A stretch of 64,000 bases of DNA, taken from NCBI RefSeq assembly GCF_050003625.1, contig NC_134400.1:224852085-224916084 (forward strand). The letters run 5' to 3'. This document shows, one piece after another, positions 22,181-35,100 of this stretch (positions are counted from its first letter, which is position 1; each line of letters opens with the position of its first letter). A model generated the notes under the pieces. The model was not told the origin of the DNA. It saw only the letters and a program-made list of their open reading frames with translations, and did not search any database. The translations under genes were made by a program, and so were the position numbers. Source of the stretch: Haematobia irritans (Eukaryota > Arthropoda > Insecta > Diptera > Muscidae).

Positions 22181-23163
22181 TGTGAATTGGTTCTAGCATA
22201 ATTTTTCTCATTGATTTTGACCTACTAAACACGAAAATGAGTTTTAAAAAATTTTCTGTCGATTGGTTTTCGAGATACAAATGTTTGAACTTTTTTTTTT
22301 TAATTTTTGGAGGTACACTTACAATTTTGAGCATATCTTTCGTCTTCTTTGACCTATTTGATCCTAGTGCTACTCAAATTAAAGAAAATTGAGCCGTCTA
22401 CAACTCATTCTCAGAAAATTTTCAAATCGGGTAAATAGTTTGGATGTTGGCGGCTTAAAAAAGTAAAAAAACGGCGTTTTTTAGTAAAAATGTGGCAGAA
22501 AAAACCATATAAAATATAAAACATGATGCTAAAAGCAATTTTGGTTTTTTGCGTATAGCGTATTTTTACAAAGAAAATAAGCCCTTAACAAAATCTAACA
22601 ACAAATAGCGGACTTATATTTTTTTTGGTAAAAGACCGAAAAGACCAAATCAACACATCAACGCTGTTTTCCACATGGCATAAAATGTACAGTTATATCT
22701 TTGTTTCTACTCATTTTGCTTTGGGCGTTGATTTGGCGTAAGATTTTGTTAAGTAAGGACTTATTTTCTTTGCAAAAATTTCAGCTATACGCAAAAAACC
22801 AAAATTGCTGTTTGCATCGTGTTTTATATTTTATATGGTTTTTTTCTGCCACATTTTTACTAAAAAAACGCAGTTTTTTAACATTTTTAAGCCGCTAACA
22901 TCCAAACTACTTACCCGATTTGAAAATTTTCTGAGAATGAGTTGTAGACGATTCAATTTTCTTTAATTTGAGTAGCACTAGGATCAAATAGGTCAAAGAA
23001 GACGAAAGATATGCTCAAAATTGTAAGTGTACCTCCAAAAATTAAAAAAAAAAGTTCAAAAATTTGTATCTCGAAAACCAATCGACAGAAAATTTTTTAA
23101 AACTCATTTTCGTGTTTAGTAGGTCAAAATCAATGAGAAAAATTATGCTAGAACCAATTCACA
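22181..23163. repeat. 983-bp near-perfect palindrome (foldback)
   Basis: The left arm 22,181-22,603 starts TGTGAATTGGTTCTAGCATA. It is mirrored by the right arm 22,737-23,163, which ends in the complement. The arms are about 425 bp with few mismatches, including distinctive internal words such as TTTCGAGATACAAAT and AGCACTAGGATCAAATAGG. The 133-bp loop contains no gene. No terminal target duplication is obvious. Confidence 0.9.
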
Positions 23164-25036
23164 GAGAAAATTTTGTTATTTGTGACCTAGTGTTATTGGA
23201 GCAATCTCGTAATGAAATTTTAATGTTATAGATTGATTGAATTCATAGCAAAATTCTTAAATGGATGTCAAAATTTTTGGATCCAAATCAATTTTTAAAG
23301 GGCGTCTGTCTGTCTTCATTTATCAATCAACAAATGCTATTTACATCCAATGAGTTTCGTAGGGGTCTATATCAGTTTTCGTTGCTCAAGTCGCCTTGTT
23401 TACTCATTATGTTTCAGTTTTCTATTGTCAAGGAAAATGATGTCACACAAAAATCGCATCCAACATAGATGGCTACAATAAAACACAGTGGAGTTTATTT
23501 TTATGACACACTCGCACTACATAGTCAGTCAGTCCATCGAAATAAGACAGAGAGTGAGAGTAATTTGATATTTGTTTGTGTCTAACGTTATTGTTTTCTG
23601 GATGCGGAATCAATTCCAAAAGAGAATGTCATAAAATATTTAGTCAATTTTATATATTTATAGATCATTTCATTTGTTTTTGTTTTTGGAAATAGCAATG
23701 GGGGAGGATAAGCAATCAATATACCCACATTTACTCCAAAGCTCTACAACATACACTTGTTGGGTTTGTTTTCTTTTGTGCTTAAGAATAATGTTTATAT
23801 CTCAGTCTACCTATATGTTAACCTAACAACCGAAACGAAAAATAAAGATATTGAAATACCTTATTGTGATTGTGTTGACTTGACATTTTTTGTCATTTTT
23901 AGATAGTTAGAAATCCCATGTATTTTGCGATATGAGACATTTCTTTGTTGTGATTTTGTTTTTTTGGGACTTTTGCTTACCCGCCAGTCATTAACCCCTT
24001 TCATGAACTCTTAGAGAAGACAATATAAGTCTGTTTGTATCATATTACACACCTCGATTAGATTGTTATTAGATGACCAGTCATTTAATGAGGACGAGTT
24101 GTTGCTATAGCATATGTTAAAATGTATTTGGGGTGGAGACGCCACATATTTATCCCCATTTGTGTATGAGTGGCCACAAATCATGAACGAAACTTTTATA
24201 CGAGTCAGTGTTTTCACATCAAAGAAAGTTGTCTTATTGCTTTATTTTGAAAATTATTATTAATTGAATGATATTTAATTTATTTACATGATACTCGACT
24301 GCTCTGTATATCCAAAGAAAAAATACTTTCCTCCGGAACGAAATTTTAGACAAACGAAATTCCCCTTATAAAGTATTGTCTTTTAGAGCAACAAAACATT
24401 TTTAATATTTTTACCAATTTACCAATTTTTTTAAGACCAGTTATTGGATCGAATATCATCTTTATGGGATCGAAAATCATCTTTTTGTTTAAATACAGTG
24501 AAACCTCAAATTTGACCACTCTAAAAAGAGTCGAATATTTCATTTAGTCGAAATTTAATTATACTCTAATCCACTTTTACCATAAATTATGTTTATAATA
24601 GAAACATAGATAATTAACAAATTGAATTCTGCCATATTTGATTGTTGCTTTTTGATCATGTGACGCTTGCAGTGTTGCCGGACTTTGTAGTTACAAATGT
24701 GTTGCGCAGTATTGCAAAGTTTATTGTAATAATATTTGGCAATCATATCATACATTTATGATTGCCTATATGGCTATATTTAACAAATTTATATTTATTT
24801 ACTTTTACTTTTATAATGTGGCAATTGTGGGAAATGCGTGCACTGTTTTTTGAGAACTCATATGAAAAAATCAGTCCTTTGAATTAACGCAATTAACATA
24901 TGATACTTACGATGATTCGATGACATAACTACTCAACGTACTGTCAACATCACAACAAAAACATACATGTACATTTATTTAACTGTCAACACACATTTTG
25001 GTTAGAGTTGCCTCTCAAAATCCAAAAAAAGAAGAG
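23164..25036. other. interval without recognised gene
   Basis: Nothing gene-like was recognised. At 24,497 the sequence CAGTGAAACCTCAAATTTG after a TA could be the decayed end of a pogo-like element, but no partner terminus was found. Confidence 0.4.
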
Positions 25037-25038
25037 TA

Positions 25039-25388
25039 CAGTAATCCCTCGATTTACATCGTCTCGGTTTACGTTGTTTCGATTTACGTCGTCAAATTTT
25101 TTGTTCCATCAAACTTCGATTTACGTCGTCGATTTTTTGCCCACTTTATGAGAAACGCTTTCCATATGTAAAATAAGTATCAACGATGATGATGGAATCA
25201 AAACATGTTTTTCTGAAATTCTTACCGAAATTACTAAATAAGTTTATTTTTGAAGTTTTTTCTTATGTACACGCATAACATAAATGGACTTAGGAGTAAG
25301 AATGAGCAATTTTTAATTCAGTTTACGTCGTTTCGACTAACGTCGTCAAATTCCGGAACCAATCACCACGTAAATCGAGGGATTACCG
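25039..25388 (+). mobile_element. pogo/Tigger-like MITE with TA target duplication
   Basis: The element begins CAGTAATCCCTCGATTTAC and ends with the complement of CGGTAATCCCTCGATTTAC, one mismatch in 19. A TA flanks each side (25,037-25,038 and 25,389-25,390). The CAGT start plus TA target is characteristic of pogo/Tigger relatives of the Tc1/mariner group. Inside both ends the word TTTACGTCGT is repeated several times. At 350 bp it has no transposase. Confidence 0.8.
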
Positions 25389-25590
25389 TATAATTGCTGG
25401 ATTAACCTTCAATATTTGCATTATGATGTATGTTATCGCTACCTTCGATTCAAATGCATGGCAACACTGGCATTTTCATAAGGGCGGACGCATACGTAAT
25501 CAATTTATCGTTCTCATGCTTTCTCTATAGTGAAGACGAGTACTAAATGTAAGAGAGATGAGATATAATGAATGCGCATGTTCAAATTGA

Positions 25591-25611
25591 AGAAGAGAGA
25601 GAGAGAGAGAA
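25591..25611. repeat. GA microsatellite
   Basis: A short AGAAGAGAGAGAGAGAGAGA tract is present. It is simple sequence with no further context. Confidence 0.85.
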
Positions 25612-26893
25612 TTGATGTTATTCCACCAAAAGAGAGACAAGAGATGCAGCATCCCCTAAAATAAGGGTCCATGAAGTGATATTAATCCGTACTAAAAATG
25701 CCGCTATGTACGTTAAGCTTCGCAAACCCCCATCTCAGTATTATTTGGGTGCTTTGGCAAAGAACATCGTGACATCAATAAAATTTTGTTATAAATATAA
25801 AAGATTGTGGAAAAAATATTACAAAAAAAAATATCTTACCATACATCAAAAGAACATCAAACCACTGAGAACGAAAAGTAATTGAATTCAAAACTATACC
25901 TTTATTCAATAACAGAAATCTAGTGATATATAATAAACACAATTACAAATGCAAAAATTAATTTAATTATGTGAATATAAATTGGTGGTATTGAACTACT
26001 CCTCAAAGGAAAATCGATGATGTGTCGCCTACTCATCTACCCCTGAGACGCCCCAAGGGATGAAGAAAACTGAAAAAATTCTAGAAAAAATATATATATT
26101 TTTTTTTAATTGAAAACCATTAAATGAAATTTGAATGGAGTCAGCAATTATTTAAGATGTTTATGATGAATTTTTAAATTGCCATACATTAAAAAAACAA
26201 AAAAAAGAATTGACTCTTCCCATTTGCATTGCAAGGATATATTGTCTTCCGGTTTTGATGGAATCTTCATAGAAATCCATTCATTTTTATTCTTAGAGAT
26301 ATTAAGATCCAATTTTCTTTTTCTTACATTTTTTTCTGTATGTGCTACTTTTTATCAGGGAGAAGAAGACTTACTATGCTGGGCTGCTACTGCTGCTGAT
26401 GATAATGGCTGTGGCGAGTTTCCAAATCCAAAAAGTAGCTCATTGTTGGCTTTGTTTCTCCCCATTATTGTAATATTCATATTGTTGTTGTTATCGTTGT
26501 TGTATACAAACAATACTATATCAAGGGAGAAAAAAATGAAGCCATGCCACAAACAACAAAATCAGTGTGGTACACTTGTATCTACCGTTCAACATAGCTC
26601 ATCCCTAAACTCTAAGGGTGGTTTCACAAACCCCCTTAACTGAATGCACAACAAGCATTTTGGTTCCACCATTGTACTGCCCGTCTCTTTTGATGCATCC
26701 ATGTTGCTATTTGGAAGGCGAAAGAAAAATCCAAATGAGATACTTTTTTTTTTTTTGCTATAATCGATGTTTACTCAAAAGCTTAGAAACAAAAGAACCA
26801 AAAATATCTGTGTCTTTCATCATTATCGGGCTATTCTGAAACTCTTTGAACACTTAACAAACCCTGATTGTGATATTTTTAGTAACATTTAAC
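25612..26893. other. unassigned interval
   Basis: The longest frame is 26,179-26,643 (154 codons). It contains a hydrophobic stretch (LLALFLPIIVIFILLLLSLLY) but no family motif, and its bias follows the AT-rich base composition. I do not call it a gene. Confidence 0.4.
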
Positions 26894-27238
26894 TAGGTTA
26901 GGTATAGTGACAGCCCTATATTTCAGGCTCACTTAGACTATTCAGTCCATGGTGAAACCACAGTGCTGAACTTCTCTCTTATCACTTAGTGCTGCCCGAT
27001 TCTATGTTAAGCTCAATGACAAGGGAACTCCTCTTTATAGCCGAATCCGAACGGCGTTCCACATTGCAGTGAGACCACCTAGAGAAGCTTTGAAACACTC
27101 AGAATTGTCACCAGCATTACTGAGGTAGGATAATTCACCGCTGAAAATCTTTTTGGTGTTTGGTCGAAACTGACTTCGAACCCACGAACCTGTGTATGCA
27201 AGGCGGGCATGCAAACCATTGTATCACGGTGACTCCCA
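26894..27238 (-). mobile_element. tRNA-derived SINE, near full length
   Basis: On the - strand the tRNA-like head (GGGAGTCACCGTGATACAAT, then GCATGCCCGCCTTGCATAC and the B box GTGGGTTCGAAGTC) is at 27,238 downward. The family body follows, and the tail CTATACCTAACCTAG ends at 26,894. It is colinear with the copy at 43,010-43,328. Flanking target duplications are decayed. Confidence 0.85.
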
Positions 27239-27870
27239 ACTTTTTACTAAGGTTACTTAAATTACGAAAGTGATAATATCAATATACACAGGAACATCCT
27301 TAATAGAGAATTAAGGTGATGTAATATAATTTGTGGATACACAGTTTTCGTTATATTAAAAATAAATTTCTTCGATATAAAGATATTTTAATTGAAAGAA
27401 GCTTGTTTAAAAAATCATTAAACTTCCGATACTCTGCTAAAATGGAATGATTTTTCAGTAAGGCAAATGGTTCTCAATGTAAAGAAGAGAAATGATTAAA
27501 ATTGTTCAGGTTTAGAATCTTTTAGTTAAAAATTATTTTCGACCACGTTTCTCCGGAATGAATTTTCCTGAGAAACGAAAACTATGCTTTCAGGGTAGAC
27601 GACTTTTGGAACATTTTCATGAGCATAAAATGTAACGAAAAAATAGTTGATTTAAGAAAACATTCTTTAAGATAGTTGAGAAATTGAATCTTTGGATTAA
27701 AGATAAAATGGCTTCGGAAATCAGTAAAATATTTTTTTTAAATCAAAATAGTCAATCGAGTTTTAGTGCGTTTATCTTGATGGAACGCACGTTTTTTCTT
27801 CATATCCTTAAAACAACGCAAAAAACAAAAAACAACCTTCCACGATGTAAAGCGGATACATCGTATGCAG

Positions 27871-28178
27871 GACATGATAACCCGCCAGGGTCCAGGGTTC
27901 AAACCCAGTTTTGACCGAACACCAAAATGTTTTTCAGCGGTGGATTATTCCCTCTCAGTAACGCTGGTGACATTTCTAAGTGTGTCAATGCTTTTCCACG
28001 GGCTTCTAATGTAAAACGTTGCACTTGCCTATAAGTAGGAGGTCCTTGTCTATAAGCTTAACATAGAATCGGCCAGCACACATTGTAAAGAGAGAAGTTC
28101 ACCGCCTGTGATATCACAATGGACTGGATAGTCCAAGTGAACCCAAAAATATCGGACAGCCTCTATACCTAACCTAAC
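27871..28178 (+). mobile_element. 5'-truncated SINE with 12-bp target duplication
   Basis: The body matches the SINE family (TTTTTCAGCGGTGGATTATT, GAGAGAAGTTCACCG, CAATGGACTGGATAGTCC) and ends CTATACCTAACCTAAC. Perfect direct repeats CATCGTATGCAG flank it at 27,859-27,870 and 28,179-28,190. The A-box region is missing and the copy begins near the anticodon-arm position, a 5' truncation typical of LINE-driven reverse transcription. Confidence 0.9.
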
Positions 28179-28370
28179 CATCGTATGCAGCCCACTCGGA
28201 AAAACTCCACTTCATTACAGGCGATAATCTCCAAACATTGCGAATTATCATCATCTTGTCGCCTATTTGGTCAAAAGTAACCTCACACCACATTCAGTTA
28301 ATATCTTTAGGCGTTTTGATACTTTATTGAGATGTTTGGAAATAGTGCCCAAAATCCAAAACCGTCTCAC

Positions 28371-28417
28371 AATTATTTCTTCGTTCGATTATACTTATAT
28401 CGAGCGAAGAAATAATT
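28371..28417. repeat. 47-bp hairpin
   Basis: AATTATTTCTTCGTTCGAT is followed, after a 9-nt spacer, by its complement with a single mismatch (ATCGAGCGAAGAAATAATT). The stem is 19 bp. It lies about 400 bp upstream of talin coding exon 1. The spacer and surroundings show no transposon termini. Confidence 0.8.
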
Positions 28418-28440
28418 GGACTTTCCAGTGAGTCGTAGGT

Positions 28441-28490
28441 TAAGATTCAGGCTCACTTAGACTATTCAGTCCATTGTGATAGCGATAGCG
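28441..28490 (-). mobile_element. SINE fragment
   Basis: TTCAGGCTCACTTAGACTAT followed by TCAGTCCATTGTGATA is the complement of the SINE segment just before its 3' tail. Only about 45 bp remain. Confidence 0.65.
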
Positions 28491-28769
28491 AGTCGTATAG
28501 TCATTCAGTAAATGTGAAGGTGTAAAATTATCCCCTTTTTAAGAAAAAGTTAAAAACTCCAAGTCTATTTTTGCATATTTTAAATAAGTTGAAAGCCCGA
28601 AAAGTCGACTATTTAAAATTTTGAAAAAGTAGAAAGTCGATTTATTGATACTCTGCCCACGCACTTCATTACTATGTATTATAATTAATTTTTACAATTT
28701 ACTCTCTTGTAACACAAAAAAATCTCTACATAATTTTCTCTCTTCCTCTCTATCTTTTCTATTTGACAG

Positions 28770-29109
28770 TGCCTTTTATTACTGTAAGGAGAAATACAAT
28801 ACCGTTTGCCTTAGTATTATCCATTACATCGCCACCACCACCATCACAGTCACTACCACTAAAATCAGAAGAAAATAAAAACGAATCCCTACCAAAGGAA
28901 ACCCGAAAACAAAGAATTAAATATCAAAAGCAAAAACAAAATTCAAGGAAGTGGAATAGGCTGAAAAAGAAAAATGTCAACACTATCGTTACGTATACAA
29001 TTGGAGGGTGGTCGTGTAACGAAGACCATACAATTCCATCCCAATACCACAGTATTCGATGCTTGCAAAATAATCCGAGATAAATTTGCTGAAGCTGTTC
29101 AGGGACAAC
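28770..29109 (+). CDS. rhea: talin exon with 5' UTR and start codon
   Basis: A strong acceptor (CTCTATCTTTTCTATTTGACAG) ends at 28,769, so transcripts probably enter here from an upstream non-coding exon. The UTR would be 28,770-28,973. Translation starts at 28,974 (AAAAATGTC) and codes MSTLSLRIQLEGGRVTKTIQ and on through FAEAVQGQ, the first part of the F0 ubiquitin-like subdomain. The donor is CAAC|GTAAGT. Two larger frames through this segment (28,645-28,878 and 28,763-29,083) are out of frame and are not coding. Confidence 0.8.
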
Positions 29110-32100
29110 GTAAGTAGCCCATCAAATGCTAAAAATAGTAACATATGTCATAAAAGAAAATATGCAATATTAATTAAATAATAAAAAACGGGATTAAAAT
29201 GTTAAATACCCTGCGCCCAATTCAAATGACCTAATTAACGGTAGCTGCAAAAATGGTCATTTTCAAATAATGCTTCAAACTATGCTTTTGCGAAATTTGA
29301 AATTAGTCTTTTTTTCATACATAAGTATTTAAGGTCTCTCAAAAAAACGAATTCCCCACACGTACTACAACATTGAACTCCTTTCGGGTCTAACAAGTGA
29401 AACATTTGTTTCGGCACTAATACTTCCCACTTAATTATTATTTTTCTTCACTCTCACTCGAAAACAAGATCGAAAAGTTTTTGCTATTTAGGATTTCTTT
29501 GCCTATGTGTAATTTCCAATTATTAGATTTATTTTCATTATTGAATATGTTCGTTAATTTTCTGGAATTTCTCTTCATACCAAAATATTTTTAATAAATT
29601 GGAATAAGTTTGTTTTATAAGCATGTCAGTGTAGGGTTTAAAATATTGACGGGTATTACCATTCATTATTTACGGGAACGACATGTCGATAACAAATTGA
29701 TCACTTAACATAAAAAAGCTACCATGTGTATATTAAAGATAATGAATTGATGGACAATATGCTCGTCATACCACGGCATGTTTGTTACATCTAACTATAA
29801 AATTTAAAACCGAAAATCTATCTATAATATTGTAAATTATTCTAGACTAGATTATGAATAGATCATCAATTTCAATTTTCAGAACACCCATTCTAATAGA
29901 ATTCTTCAACGATTCAATAAAAATCGATATTATTACAATGATTTAGACATGATAATAATAATAGTTTTTGTTGTTGTATTCCTTTTCCATCTCTCCATTA
30001 ATTTTCCACCCCCGCATGGATTTTCGTTCGTTCTCACAATAATTGCGCACATGCAGCTAGCGAATATGGCCTTTTCATATCGGATGAACAAAATCAACAG
30101 GGTGTATGGTTGGAGAATGGCCGTACCCTTGGCTATTACATTCTACACAATCAGGATACACTGGAATACCGACGCAAATTGCGTACTCTACGTGTTCGTA
30201 TGTTAGATGGTGCTGTTAAAACAATTTTGGTAGATGACTCTCAGCCTGTGTCACAGCTTATGGTTGTGATTTGTACAAAGATTGGTATAACCAATCATGA
30301 AGAATATGGTCTGGTACGTGAGGATACGGAATCGCAAAATGAAATTTTGCCCGATAATAAATTTGGAACATTGACACTAAGGCGTAAATTTACCGAAAAA
30401 GACCGTGATGCGAAAATGGAAAGTTTACGCAAAAAATTAAAAACTGATGACAGTAAGTGCTCCCACTATATCTTCCAAAGATACACGTTTTAATACTGGG
30501 CATTGATTTTTATTTCAGTTAATTGGGTTGATGTTGGCAAAACCTTGCGTGAACAAGGTATAGATGAATCGGAAACGGTGTTGTTACGTCGCCGTTTCTT
30601 CTTTTCCGATCAGAACATTGACTCCAGGGATCCTGTACAATTGAACTTATTATATGTACAGGCTCGTGATACTATTTTGGATGGCACACACCCGGTCACA
30701 CAAGAAAAGGGTACGTTATTTTCTGTTTAAACATTTGACGGACGATATGCTAAAACCTTTGGTCTTTTATTATAGCTTGCGAATTTGCTGGTATACAAGT
30801 TCACATACAATTTGGACCACACAACGAAACAAAACATAAGCCCGGATTTTTAGAGTAAGTCTCCACACATTATTCTAGTAGAAGCGAAAACTTATCCTTT
30901 AACTCATATTCTGATTACAGTTTGAAAGACTTTTTACCTCAATCTTATGTGCGTGTCAAAAATATCGAAAAGAAAGTCTTTGCCGAACATCGAAAACATG
31001 TTGATCTCTCCGAAATTGATGCCAAGGTCCTGTACACCAAAACAGCTCGTGAATTGCCCACCTATGGTGTAACTTTCTTTTTGGTAAAGGAGAAAATGAG
31101 TGGAAAAAATAAATTGGTACCACGTTTGTTGGGTGTTACAAAGGATTCTGTGTTACGTTTGGATGAGCGTACAAAAGAGATTTTGGTTTCATGGCCTTTG
31201 ACAACCGTCCGCCGTTGGGGCGCTTCACCTAATACCTTCACCCTTGATTTTGGTGATTATGCCAATCAGTACTATTCAGTGCAAACCACTGAAGCTGAAC
31301 AAATCGTTCAACTGATTGCTGGTTACATTGACATCATACTTAAGAAGAAACAAACCAAGGATCACTTTGGCATCGAGGGAGACGAGGGATCAACAATGGT
31401 GGAAGAATCTGTGGCACCATCCAAGTAAGTTTTGTTTCCAATTTATTTTAAAAATTGCTATTAGAGAATACCTCATGGTCCAAAAAATGATAGTAGTAAA
31501 TTTTTTTTGGTTCAATGTCTAGGAGATTTCAAAGGTGGAAAGTGTATTTACCAATGAATTTTAAGACTATAGACTATAGGTAAATATTGGAATAGTTGAT
31601 TCAGATAAAAATTGTTCAGTACACATACATATATGGGAGTTATCTCCAATTCTAATCTGATATGGATCATTTATAGCGCATTGAAGTTCTAGTGAAACAA
31701 AATATTTTGTTATGTTAAATTTGAAGAATTTTAGATGACACGAATTTCTGATATTCTAAATTTGGTCTATATTCCCATTGCAATATCGTTGTGCATTTTG
31801 CGAACAATAGACGGGTGGATAGTGTACAGGCTAGAACGACTTCTGATGTGATCCTAAGTATAGGCTTAACTTTCAGTTAACAAAAACTCAGGCAAATTTA
31901 ACTTCAACAATTTTCAGCAGTTCCTAATACGTTTTAAAACTCCGTTAGATTGTTTAACATTAACAGAGATATTGGGTTAGAATCGGAATGCTATGTAACT
32001 TACGGTTTTATTCTATGACATCTTAATGTTTATTTATTTCTTTTTTTTTTCTAATTTTAGAGCCACGTTTTTGCAACATGAAACGAATAAAATTGGAAAA

Positions 32101-35100
32101 ATGACCACAGATTCTTTAGCTCATTCTGGTATGATGAGAGCCGATGATGGTAAGTTATTTCCAAATTTAAACTATGAATGTTTTAAAAAAGCAAACAACA
32201 ATTTTTTTAAAAAGCTTTTCAAAATTTTAAAACATATAAAATGTTTTTTTTTTGTATTTTAATTTTTTGCTTGTTTTTTGCTCTTTTTGAGAAAAACTTT
32301 TAACCAAGAAAAGATTTTTATAAGCTATCACTTACTTGTAAATCAATGGAATTGTTTTTGTATTTATTTTAACAAAGATTTGTTCATAAATTCGGCGGGT
32401 GCAAAAAAAATTGAATTTGACAAATATTTTTCTACGTTCCGTCCTCCGATTTAGGAATTCGGAAAACGTGGAGTTCTTTGTTGCCCAAAAATATTAAACA
32501 GTTTCTTTTGCATAGCGTTACCAGGTACTTTAGACCAAAAATCGCCAACCATTCGAAAACCATTTAAAAATTGTTAAATATTATAGGTTTGCAATAATTT
32601 TGAATTAGAAAAGCGTTAGAAGTCACACATCCTGCAGAAAATCTATCTAAACTGTGGATATTAATCCATATGGGACATTTATCTATTCCTTATACCATAT
32701 TTTTACGATATTTCATACCGCATTTCGGAAACTAAAAACAATTTAGACCATCGTTTAGGTCAGGTGTATAAATGTTATGTGAAATTGAATGAATTTTTGT
32801 TTATATATCCTTATTTGCATTATTGTTTTACATTTTTATTTAATTTTTTTTTGTAAATATATTTGTTTCTTTTGTATTCTTTAGGCGAAAAATCTTACAC
32901 ACAAGGTGAATTACAAACTGTACAATATGGAGCCTTTGTTGGGCAAGTTAACCATGCCCATCAACCGCCCACGGTAAGTTAGCACTGCTTTGAAATTATT
33001 TAATTATTTTTTTTTAAGTTTTGCCATAGTTAATTTTTCGTTTTTGAAATTCGAAATAATTATTTTTTGCCACTTTGCAATTAAAGCACATACTCATTTT
33101 GAAGCCATTTAAAATTTTCTAAAATAAAATGAAATAAAATTTCGCAAATTTCTCTTTTCCTTAATGCTGCTCTTTTGTTTACAAATCAAAAACTAGATAA
33201 GATTTCCAAGTTTCACAAAGTACGTTTTCTTAAAAATCCATAAAAACTTTATACAGTCTAATAGCCGTTTTAGAAATTCAAGAAGTTGGTTAACACATTG
33301 TTCTTGTTTTTTTTCAGTCTAAGGAAGTTCGTATTAGTTCTGTGAATCTTACTGAACCTCAAAGAGCTTTGCTGGGTTATATATCAGCAGGTCAAGAAGT
33401 ATTGTCACGAGCCGATGAGGAGCTGAGAACAAAGGTATGTTCAACGAAAAAGAAAACAACAAAAAATGAAAATATCGTATTGTTCAAACATAGAGGCAAC
33501 AGGTGTTTATTTTATTTTGTTCATGTATTTACAGGCTCAAATTCAAGAACTAGGCAATGATTTACGATCAATTGAATGGCGTGAGAATACTTTGGATACC
33601 TCGAAACAAGCCGTCACTAGTCATGTGGCCACCATGAGTGCTGCCACTGCCCAGATTATTACCGCTACTCATCCCGATGAAGTGGATACTGAGGCTATTT
33701 CAGCTTCTGTATCCCAAATTGCCCAGACCATACCACAAGTGACAAAGGAAGTGCGTTTGATTGCCGCTTTAATGGAAGATGATACCAGTGGAGATAAATT
33801 GCTGGAGGCTGCTCGTAACCTTTGTAGCGTTTTCAGTGAGTTACTTAAAGCTGCAGAGCCCGAAAGCAAGGAACCAACACAAAATCTTTTCAATGCCGCT
33901 AGTCGTGTGGGCGAAGCTACTACCTATGTTTTGAGTACTATTGCCGAAGAGGATGTACCCGAAAATCGTGATTTGCAAGATATGCTTCTATCGTTGGCTA
34001 AAGCTGTGGCCAACACCACTGCCGCTTTGGTTCTTAGGGCCAAATCCATCGCAGCCAGCTGCGACGATGTCGAATCTCGTAATCGTGTCATAGGAGCCGC
34101 CAGTCAGTGTGCATTGGCCACCAGTCAGCTAGTTGCCTGTGCTAAGGTCGTCGCTCCAACTCTGCACAATGCTGCCTGTCGCGAACAACTGGAGGGAGCA
34201 GCCCGCAACGTTGCCAGGGCCGTCAATAGTCTCTGCGAAGTATGCCACGAGGCTACTAATGATCCACAATTGAAAAATGATTTGTTGGCTGCTGCCCGTG
34301 ATGTTTCGAAGAGTTTGAGTGATATGCTGGAACACGTAAAACTAAGTTCCAGAGAATATGCCAACCGGTCTAGTCAAGAAATGAGCCCTGTCGAGAATGT
34401 TATCATTAGTACCGACATTTTGGTTTCTTCTCACGATCCCCAAGAAATGGTTCGTCATGCCAAAACATTGGGTCAAGCTACAGCTCAACTTATTCAAAGT
34501 ATAAAGGGTGAAGCCGATCAGCAACAAGATGCCGATGTTCAAAGGCGTCTCTTATCAGCCGCCAAACAGTTGGCCGATGCCACCGCTAAGCTTGTGGAGG
34601 CTGCCCGTCTTTGTTCCGTTCATCCCCATGACACGGATAATCAAAATGCTTTGAGAAAAGCAGCTGAGGAATTGCGTGAAATCACGACCAGTACTGCCAA
34701 TACACCTGCCATTAAGCGGAATCTCATACGTCGCTTGGAATATTGTTCGAAACAAGCTGCTTCCGCCGCAACACAATGCATATCTGCAGCACAAAATGCT
34801 GTACAACACAGCGATGATCATCAAACCAAAGAGTCCCTTCTCCAAGATTGCAAACGAGCAGCAGATACAATTCCCCGATTGGTCACTGCAGTTAAAACAA
34901 CACGCAGCAATCCTGATGATTACAACGCCCAATTCAATCTGATTGAAGCTGCTGAACAATTCATTGAGCCTGCCATTCAAGTGTCGCGTTCTGCTAGAGC
35001 CTTGCAACCCACAGTCACCGATATTCCTGCTGCAACACAATTATCCAAGAGTGCCTTATATTTGGGTCAAACTGTATCCGAGCTTAATTCGGCAGCTTTG

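Noticed and set aside
24497..24560. Possible pogo-like terminus CAGTGAAACCTC after TA
   Set aside because: No partner terminus found within a plausible distance.
26179..26643. 154-codon open frame with a hydrophobic segment
   Set aside because: No homologous motif, composition follows AT-rich DNA, and no promoter or splice context; treated as chance.
34555..35040. 161-codon antisense frame in talin exon 9
   Set aside because: Cys-rich appearance comes from reverse-reading Ala/Gln codons; the sense frame is clearly talin.
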